Shown here: in pieces, positions 57,682 through 62,294 of the stretch
Layout of the letters: each line of letters begins with the position of its first letter
Numbering within the stretch: position 1 is the stretch's first letter
From: a virus
Length of the DNA: 62,294 nt
IMG/VR virus record: IMGVR_UViG_3300028608_000014
Location: 1-62,294 of that record
Reading direction: 5' to 3' (one strand)
Notes under the pieces: model-generated
Told to the model about the DNA's origin: nothing
The model's input: the letters and a program-made list of their open reading frames with translations, nothing else
Database searches by the model: none
Program-made: the position numbers and the translations under genes

Positions 57682-57857
57682 GCGACGGGACGCACCCGGC
57701 CGTGCAGGCCGCCGCAGAACAGGTCCAGGCCGCCTGGATCAACCCCGGAGCCTCGGTCCTGACCCACATCCAGGCGCAGATCAGGCTGGCCGACGAATGG
57801 CCCACCCTGGCCCACGCCGTCATCCGGCTCTCCGACGTCCTGGACGGGGTGGAATGA
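57678..57857 (+). CDS. Hypothetical protein, 59 aa
   Basis: ATG at 57678 overlaps the stop of the previous gene; its stop overlaps the next ATG (57854). Begins MSDGTHPAVQAAAEQVQAAW; one long helix and a short second. No family recognised. Confidence 0.6.
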   Translation: MSDGTHPAVQAAAEQVQAAWINPGASVLTHIQAQIRLADEWPTLAHAVIRLSDVLDGVE

Positions 57858-58258
57858 CCGCCCCGGAGCATCCCGGTGCCCGGCTAAAACTGGAACTGGA
57901 GAAGCGGAGCTGGGCGCAGAAAGAGCTGGTGGAGATCCTGGAGCGCCCGGCGCAGATGGTCAGCGAGATCATCGGCGGCAAAAAGGAGATCACCAGGCAG
58001 ACAGCGGCGCAGCTCGCGGCTGCCCTGGACACCGAGCCGGAGTTTTGGCTGGTCCTGCAGGACAACTGGGCGCTGCACCACCTGACAAACGATGCGGCCT
58101 TCCAGAAGTCGCTGGAGGAGATCCGGGCCCGCGCAGAGGAGATGGCCAACAGACCGCCCCGGCACAACCACCGCGCCTCCCGGGACATCAAGCCGCAGGG
58201 TGAGTGCCCGGCCTGCGATGTGTATTGGGATGGCCTGAAGGCAAGGGGGATGGCATGA
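57854..58258 (+). CDS. HigA-like XRE HTH protein, 134 aa
   Basis: Residues about 10-70 match the HigA-type XRE fold: SWAQKELVEILERPAQMVSE, IIGGKKEITRQTAAQLAAAL and EPEFWLVLQDNW. The C-terminal 45 residues include ECPACD. HigA antitoxins usually pair with HigB; no toxin gene is adjacent, so this is an orphan antitoxin-like regulator or a phage repressor. Confidence 0.8.
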   Translation: MTAPEHPGARLKLELEKRSWAQKELVEILERPAQMVSEIIGGKKEITRQTAAQLAAALDTEPEFWLVLQDNWALHHLTNDAAFQKSLEEIRARAEEMANRPPRHNHRASRDIKPQGECPACDVYWDGLKARGMA

Positions 58259-58485
58259 ACTGGTTCGGGGAGCCCTGGCCCAGCGCCACGCTGCGCGCCC
58301 CCGTCTGCGAGGATGACGCGCTGCGGGTGCCGCCCCCGCCCGCCGGGGAACTGTGCGTGATGTGCGGGAACCGTTTCGCGGCCGGGGACCGGGGCATCCT
58401 GCTGCCGCACGTCAACGGCACCCGGCAGGTCTCGATGCGCTACCTGCACCTGGAATGCCTGCTCGGCAACGTCGGCGTGTCCTGA
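58255..58485 (+). CDS. Zinc-binding small protein, 76 aa
   Basis: Start MNWFGEPWPS at 58255. CVMCGNRF, followed 25 residues later by HLEC, gives a CxxC...HxxC zinc-finger pattern seen in small conserved phage proteins. Coupled to both neighbours by short overlaps. Confidence 0.65.
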   Translation: MNWFGEPWPSATLRAPVCEDDALRVPPPPAGELCVMCGNRFAAGDRGILLPHVNGTRQVSMRYLHLECLLGNVGVS

Positions 58486-58709
58486 TGCGGCGGCACACGG
58501 TGGCCGACATCGGGGAACTGCAGGCCCTGATCCGGTGGGAACTGCGGGCGCAGGGCAGGACGCAGACGGCGATGGCCGAGCACCTGGGCTTCAGCCAGAA
58601 GCACGTCAGCCAGATGCTCACCGGCAGGACCAGCATCTCGCTGGCGAACCTGTTCGAGATCTGCGCCTACCTCGGGCTGTCCGTGACGATTGACCCTGCG
58701 GCGAAATAG
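58485..58709 (+). CDS. XRE-family HTH protein, 74 aa
   Basis: Start at 58485 overlaps the previous TGA. GRTQTAMAEHLGFSQKHVSQ, MLTGRTSISLANLFEICAYL and GLSVTIDP make a complete Cro/CI-type helix-turn-helix. Third XRE protein of the genome and another repressor candidate. Confidence 0.85.
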   Translation: MRRHTVADIGELQALIRWELRAQGRTQTAMAEHLGFSQKHVSQMLTGRTSISLANLFEICAYLGLSVTIDPAAK

Positions 58710-58747
58710 CCGCGATTCACTTGATCCATGCCCCGCACGGAATGCTC

Positions 58748-59077
58748 TCACTGCTCCGGGGCCAGTTTCCCCTCCCGGTACAGGGCGTGCTTGTGCCGGC
58801 GGTGCTCCCGGATCGCCGCGGCGTGCTTCTCCGGGTCATAGTAGCGCCCGTCCCTGCGGCGCTCGGCGTACTGCGCCTTGGCCCGGGCCTCCTTCTCCGG
58901 GTCCAGGATGAACGAGATGAGCCGCCGCGAGACCCCGAAGTGCTCCGCGAGCCGGCGCTGGGACGCACCTAACGCGTGCTGGGTCCGGATCTCCTCGCGC
59001 TGGGCGTCGCTGAGCTTGCGCCGCCGGTCGTCGGCGGGCCGGATGTACTGGCCGGGCTTCTCGGACTTGTAGGGCAT
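58748..59077 (-). CDS. HTH DNA-binding protein, 109 aa
   Basis: Residues about 20-55 contain RKLSDAQREEIRTQHALGA and SQRRLAEHFGVSRRLISFIL, a resolvase-type HTH. The C-terminal half is Arg/Lys/Tyr-rich (YAERRRDGRYYDPEKHAAA). Likely a DNA-binding regulator. Confidence 0.75.
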   Translation of the reverse strand: MPYKSEKPGQYIRPADDRRRKLSDAQREEIRTQHALGASQRRLAEHFGVSRRLISFILDPEKEARAKAQYAERRRDGRYYDPEKHAAAIREHRRHKHALYREGKLAPEQ

Positions 59078-59322
59078 CAGCCCTCCGGCTCTACGCCGAG
59101 CCGCCAGGGTTCCTCGGCGTAGAGCCGGAGCGCGGCGACGTACTGCTGCCGCAGTTTCGGCGGCTGCAGCTCCAGGGCGTCCGCTGCTTCCCGCAACGCC
59201 TGCGCCGCGAGGTGCGGTGCCGCGGCTTCGAGGGCGGAGCGCATGTACTTCCTGGAGACACTCACTCCCATATTGTCGAGCTGCCCGCGGGCTTCCTCTA
59301 CCGCTTCGTCGGAAATGTCCAT
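59077..59322 (-). CDS. Hypothetical protein, 81 aa
   Basis: Helical, Ala/Glu-rich; MDISDEAVEEARGQLDNMG. Overlaps the HTH gene start (ATGA). No family recognised. Confidence 0.65.
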   Translation of the reverse strand: MDISDEAVEEARGQLDNMGVSVSRKYMRSALEAAAPHLAAQALREAADALELQPPKLRQQYVAALRLYAEEPWRLGVEPEG

Positions 59323-59339
59323 AGGTGAATATTACACGC

Positions 59340-60002
59340 CTATGCCGCCTCGGCGTCCTCGGCCGTCAGATACTCCAGCACCTGCGCCCCGAGGTACTGC
59401 GTGTACGCCGGCGGGATGGATTCCCGCAGCCCGTCCCGGGTCATCCAGTCGATGCCCATGGCTGCCTTGGCCTTCTCCACGCCGGAAAAGTTTCCGACAA
59501 CGTGCATCATCTCGCCGTCCACGGGCCTGCGGCCCATCTTGGTGGTCCGGGTGGTGTGTTCCGGGTGAGCCGGGGCAACCAGCGGCAGGCTGGACTCGAA
59601 CAGGCGGTGCCGGTAGGTGCCGAGCCCGAACATGGCCCCGCACAGCTCGATGGGCTCGACCAGCGGGGCCCCGGGCACGTTCTCGATGATGTAGGGCACA
59701 CCGAGGAAGTCCAGCAGCTCGCGGGTGGGCCCGATGAGGTCGGGGTGGTCGTTGGCCATGATCTTCTGCGCGTTCGTGTGGGCCTGGCACGGCGGGGAGG
59801 CGTGCACCGCGTCGTATTCGTGTCCGTGCCGGCGCAGGAACTCCAGCGCATCGCCCTGGTGGAACGTGAACGGGTAGCGGGGCTGGGGGAACAGGTCCAC
59901 GCCGGTCACCTCGAAGCCTGCGAGGTGGTAGCCCATTCCGGCACCGCCCTGGCAGCAGAACAGATCCAGGAGCCTCCGGCGGGCAAAAGGGCTGGCATCC
60001 AT
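59340..60002 (-). CDS. C5 cytosine DNA methyltransferase
   Basis: 220 residues; start MDASPFARRR at 60002 with AAGGAGCCCC. Motif I DLFCCQGGAGMGYHL, motif IV SPPCQ (Cys72), motif VI IIENVPG (Glu107) and a motif VIII-like TYRHRLFES are present. The region for target recognition is very short. It methylates cytosine in a short sequence, probably for anti-restriction. Confidence 0.88.
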   Translation of the reverse strand: MDASPFARRRLLDLFCCQGGAGMGYHLAGFEVTGVDLFPQPRYPFTFHQGDALEFLRRHGHEYDAVHASPPCQAHTNAQKIMANDHPDLIGPTRELLDFLGVPYIIENVPGAPLVEPIELCGAMFGLGTYRHRLFESSLPLVAPAHPEHTTRTTKMGRRPVDGEMMHVVGNFSGVEKAKAAMGIDWMTRDGLRESIPPAYTQYLGAQVLEYLTAEDAEAA

Positions 60003-60099
60003 GGGGCTCCTTGGTCTGTTGGCCTGTACTGGGAGTCTACCAGGGCATAACGACACAGGTGTTGTACAAGGGGGCCCTTGCCCTGCGTATATATGCAGC

Positions 60100-60480
60100 G
60101 CCCGGTTTTTCAGGGGGAGGGGTTTGTCCACAGGCTGTGGAAAATGATCCAGGCATTCAAGCGGACTTGAATCGTGGCCGGCGCGTTCAAGTGAAGCGGC
60201 ATTTGACTAGAAAATGTGGATAACTTTGTCGCCCTGCGGAAAAAGTGCCGCGCGGTGAAAGTTTGTCGAAGATTTGGCCAGCGCCCCCTGGCCGGCCGCG
60301 CAAAACTGATTCAGGCCTACCGTTTATTTGTTGCCTGCCATGCAACTAAGAGTCAGCTCTCATGCCGGGCTGCAGTGCATAGTGATACATATTCCTGTAT
60401 AAAAATTCCGCCGATAATCCACATTATGTCAACCTGTAAATTATCGCTGTATATATACAGCCCTGCAGGGTCAGGGGTTA
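60100..60480. other. Candidate replication origin with DnaA boxes
   Basis: Part of a 1-kb non-coding gap (60003-61035). TTGTCCACA (60124-60132) and TGTGGAAAA (60136-60144, a reversed TTTTCCACA) face each other 3 bp apart. TGTGGATAA (60215-60223) is a reversed TTATCCACA, and TAATCCACA (60415-60423) has one mismatch. TTCAAGCGGACTTGAA and another TTCAAG lie between. An AT-rich stretch (about 60380-60460) with the perfect palindrome GCTGTATATATACAGC (60446-60461) could unwind. Confidence 0.6.
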
Positions 60481-60650
60481 CAGGGCCCTGTTTACCAATA
60501 CAAACAACAGCACAAAAATTTTCCCATTTTCCAGGAAAGCCCTGTGCGCGTTTCTCCGGCCCTGTGACTGCCGTTAGCTATCACCATACCACCATGGCCC
60601 CGGCGTGCCTGCAGCGGCCCGCGTAGGGCCTGCCGCGGGCATGAGGGGGA

Positions 60651-60699
60651 CACTACGCCCATAGGGCAGGGCAGGGGGGACACCCTACAGGCATAGGGG
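60651..60699. promoter_or_regulatory. Two tandem operator copies beside the origin region
   Basis: CACTACGCCCATAGGG (60651-60666) and CACCCTACAGGCATAGGGG (60681-60699) match the dispersed operator (CCCTAC-N4-GTAGGG type) but have no promoter around them. About 30 bp separate their starts. Confidence 0.55.
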
Positions 60700-60980
60700 C
60701 CGGGGGAATGCGTTAGGCATGGGCGGATATGGTACTGCAGGGGCCGTTTTTGCAGGCCCTAGCCTAGATCCCCCTATGCCCCTGTAGATCTTTATTTTTT
60801 TCTACAGACATACATACCTAAAGGGGGTTAGGGGCAGGGGCTCGCGCATTACGGCGTGTCTGTAACGCATTCCCGTATGCCTTACACATTCCTCCGGCCT
60901 GTCTCCCCTGCCTTCCCCCTATGTTCCGCATTCCTTACACCCTACGCACATGACACCCCCTCACGAGGGGCACAACAAAA

Positions 60981-61008
60981 CACCCCCTGCAGGTGTCTGC
61001 AGGGGGTG
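60981..61008 (-). terminator. Terminator of the right-arm operon
   Basis: CACCCCCTGCAG (60981-60992) pairs perfectly with CTGCAGGGGGTG (60997-61008); on the minus strand TTTTGTTG follows. It ends the unit starting at 62126. Confidence 0.9.
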
Positions 61009-61035
61009 CATGGGGGGTGCAATGGGGGGTGCTGT

Positions 61036-61389
61036 CTACGGGTTCAATTCCCGATATTTTGCCGCTACGGCGCGCGCCACGTCCGCTACGGGTGTCCCCG
61101 GTTCAATGTCCCATGATGGCGGGTCACTGTCCCTAGGCTCACCCTCACGGGTGAGAGTGTCGGGGCCGTAATACAGGTCTTCCGTGGTGAAACTGGACAG
61201 ATGCGGATAGGTCCAGTCATAGCTACCGGGGCCGATTAGCAACGGCTCACTACAGCCGGGGCCGTTGTCCACCATGAGGGCGGCCGTCCCCCCGCCCATT
61301 TGTTCCACCGTGGCAGTCAGGCCTTCCGCCTGCAGGGCGGTAATCAGCTCGCGCGCCTGAAACGTGCAATCCATGTCTTCAGTGTCCAT
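61036..61389 (-). CDS. Hypothetical arm protein, 117 aa
   Basis: GGAAGG upstream of the ATG, as in the left arm. Contains SYDWTYPHLSSF and a C-terminal ADVARAVAAKYRELNP. No motif recognised. Last gene of the right-arm operon. Confidence 0.7.
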   Translation of the reverse strand: MDTEDMDCTFQARELITALQAEGLTATVEQMGGGTAALMVDNGPGCSEPLLIGPGSYDWTYPHLSSFTTEDLYYGPDTLTREGEPRDSDPPSWDIEPGTPVADVARAVAAKYRELNP

Positions 61390-61393
61390 TGTC

Positions 61394-61546
61394 CTAGCCT
61401 TCCGTAATGCGGCAGACAGTCGCCGCCTTGAGATCTTTCATGGTGTGGAGATAGTAGCGGCGACGTGCGCGAGCTTCGGCCCGACTCGTGCAATACATGC
61501 GTTCTACGGTGCCGTTATCGAACGTGAGCAAGACAAACCATTCCAT
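61394..61546 (-). CDS. Hypothetical arm protein, 50 aa
   Basis: ATG at 61546 with AAAGGGGAAAC upstream. Begins MEWFVLLTFDNGTVERMY; basic helix after it (RAEARARRRYYLH). Fits exactly between its neighbours. Confidence 0.65.
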   Translation of the reverse strand: MEWFVLLTFDNGTVERMYCTSRAEARARRRYYLHTMKDLKAATVCRITEG

Positions 61547-61558
61547 GACGTTTCCCCT

Positions 61559-62083
61559 TTAGAATTCCGGGCGGCCTGCAGCTAACCACGCGCTAACGCG
61601 GTTAGATGCGGGATTGAAAATAGCGACATTGGCACTCATGCGCGCTTCGGCCTCATCTTCCGATTCATCATCAGTCGGGCCGTCATACCATTCTTCCGCC
61701 AACATGTTGGCGTCGATGTAGTCATGCAATTCCGAAAAACTGGAGACGGTAACGGGAATGATCCCTACGGCGATATAGCTCCTAATTTCCACTTGCATGG
61801 CGAACACAACGGCGTCAATAATATCGGCGGGGCGCATGGGCTTTACCCTTACCAATTCTTCGGCGTCATATTCAACCGCGCCGCGCGTGGTGTCGATAGT
61901 GGTGCACGGGCCGTGCTGCCACGTCTTGACGATGGGGGCGGGCGTCTTGCGGGTGAGCCGTTCGCCCTCAATCTGGACATCGTAAATTTTCATGCCGGGC
62001 TTCAGGTCTTCAGCGGCTACGCGCTTGCCTGTAATGGCTTGCTTGGAAAGCCCGGCGTGGGGGGTGGGATCTTTAGCGAGCAT
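61559..62083 (-). CDS. Hypothetical arm protein, 174 aa
   Basis: Start MLAKDPTPH at 62083 follows AGGA. The N-terminal 80 residues suggest a small beta barrel (DLKPGMKIYDVQIEGE, TIDTTRGAVEYDAEE); a charged acidic stretch follows (TDDESEDEAE). First gene behind promoter 62126. Confidence 0.7.
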   Translation of the reverse strand: MLAKDPTPHAGLSKQAITGKRVAAEDLKPGMKIYDVQIEGERLTRKTPAPIVKTWQHGPCTTIDTTRGAVEYDAEELVRVKPMRPADIIDAVVFAMQVEIRSYIAVGIIPVTVSSFSELHDYIDANMLAEEWYDGPTDDESEDEAEARMSANVAIFNPASNRVSAWLAAGRPEF

Positions 62084-62125
62084 TTCGGGTCCTGCTTTCA
62101 GGTGTAGGGGGTGTGTATGGACACC

Positions 62126-62155
62126 ATTAGAACACCCTACTTGCATAGGGTGCAA
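62126..62155 (-). promoter_or_regulatory. Right-arm promoter with 20-bp operator
   Basis: Minus strand: TTGCAC (62150-62155), 18-bp spacer, TCTAAT (62126-62131). The spacer has CACCCTACTTGCATAGGGTG (62133-62152). Twin of the promoters at 3771 and 5663. Confidence 0.75.
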
Positions 62156-62282
62156 GCCCGTGTGAAGAATGGTTTTTATGGCATACCGTGCCCCGCCGTG
62201 CCTACGGGCAGGCCCCGTTTTCTCCCGTGCAACACGCTGCAGCTGCCCCATGCTGCAGGGTGCCTATTGTGCTGCCCTGCCC

Positions 62283-62294
62283 CCTGCCCCCGTC
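62283..62294. repeat. 12-bp terminal direct repeat, right copy
   Basis: CCTGCCCCCGTC, identical to bases 1-12. Confidence 0.6.

Noticed and set aside
60216-60626. Plus-strand open frame of 136 codons in the origin region
   Set aside because: No ribosome binding site, atypical residue use, and it overlaps DnaA boxes and AT-rich palindromes; treated as non-coding.
61041-61075. tRNA-like T-arm ACGGG-TTCAATT-CCCGA
   Set aside because: No matching acceptor stem or anticodon arm in 80 bases upstream; lies in the end of a coding gene and its leader.
60950-61171. Plus-strand frame of 73 codons over the right-arm terminator
   Set aside because: It runs through a perfect 12-bp terminator hairpin and lacks a ribosome binding site.

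Overview
The window reads as one complete, GC-rich tailed-phage genome (siphovirus type) of an actinobacterial host. Pointers to the host are a WhiB-family regulator, the actinobacterial form of the DnaA box (TTGTCCACA), a LysM amidase endolysin, frequent GTG starts and apparent leaderless mRNAs. The first and last 12 bases are identical, so both physical ends are probably present. I cannot name the host genus or phage cluster from sequence alone.

Layout. (1) 223-5596 and 61036-62083 are minus-strand blocks of small genes of unknown function. They share a GGAAGG ribosome binding site, many ATGA/GTGA overlaps and three near-identical promoters (62126-62155, 5663-5692, 3771-3800), and they join across the ends into one arm. 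(2) 6056-22284 is the plus-strand early/replication block: small regulators, an SF2 helicase, WhiB, a methyltransferase-like protein, a Cas4/RecB-like nuclease, a Sak4-like ATPase with a DUF669-type partner, a primase-helicase, a dNMP kinase, a family A DNA polymerase, a lipoprotein and a RuvC-like resolvase. (3) 22362-26062 (minus) has a ParB-fold protein, four very small genes, a holin, an amidase endolysin and two membrane proteins. (4) 26118-50852 (minus) is the structural module, transcribed from terminase to tail fibres: terminase, portal, collagen-like and leucine-rich fibres, protease with nested scaffold, decoration and capsid proteins, connectors, two tandem tail-tube paralogues, frameshifted tail chaperones, tape measure and minor tail proteins. 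(5) 50853-51767 has no large gene and holds a candidate structured RNA. (6) 51768-53340 is a plasmid-type partition cassette: ParA, a ribbon-helix-helix protein and about 22 repeats spaced 11 bp apart. (7) 53443-60002 carries small accessory genes in three orientation blocks, including a 2H phosphoesterase, a thermonuclease, HTH proteins and a C5 cytosine methyltransferase. (8) 60003-61035 is non-coding, with DnaA boxes and AT-rich palindromes, and is a candidate replication origin.

How it fits together. No integrase or transposase is visible, while ParA, an RHH protein, a phased repeat array and a DnaA-box region are present. A temperate phage-plasmid lifestyle is therefore the best inference. 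Early promoters on both strands carry the same palindrome (about CCCTAC-N4-GTAGGG) in the -35/-10 spacer, which suggests one phage-encoded repressor over the early regions. Minus-strand late genes instead share an AT-rich motif that looks like an extended -10 promoter. Most unusual items: the partition array, the dispersed operators, a tRNA-like RNA at 15477-15523, the structured region at 51211-51720 and a strong excess of CTGCAG in the arms.
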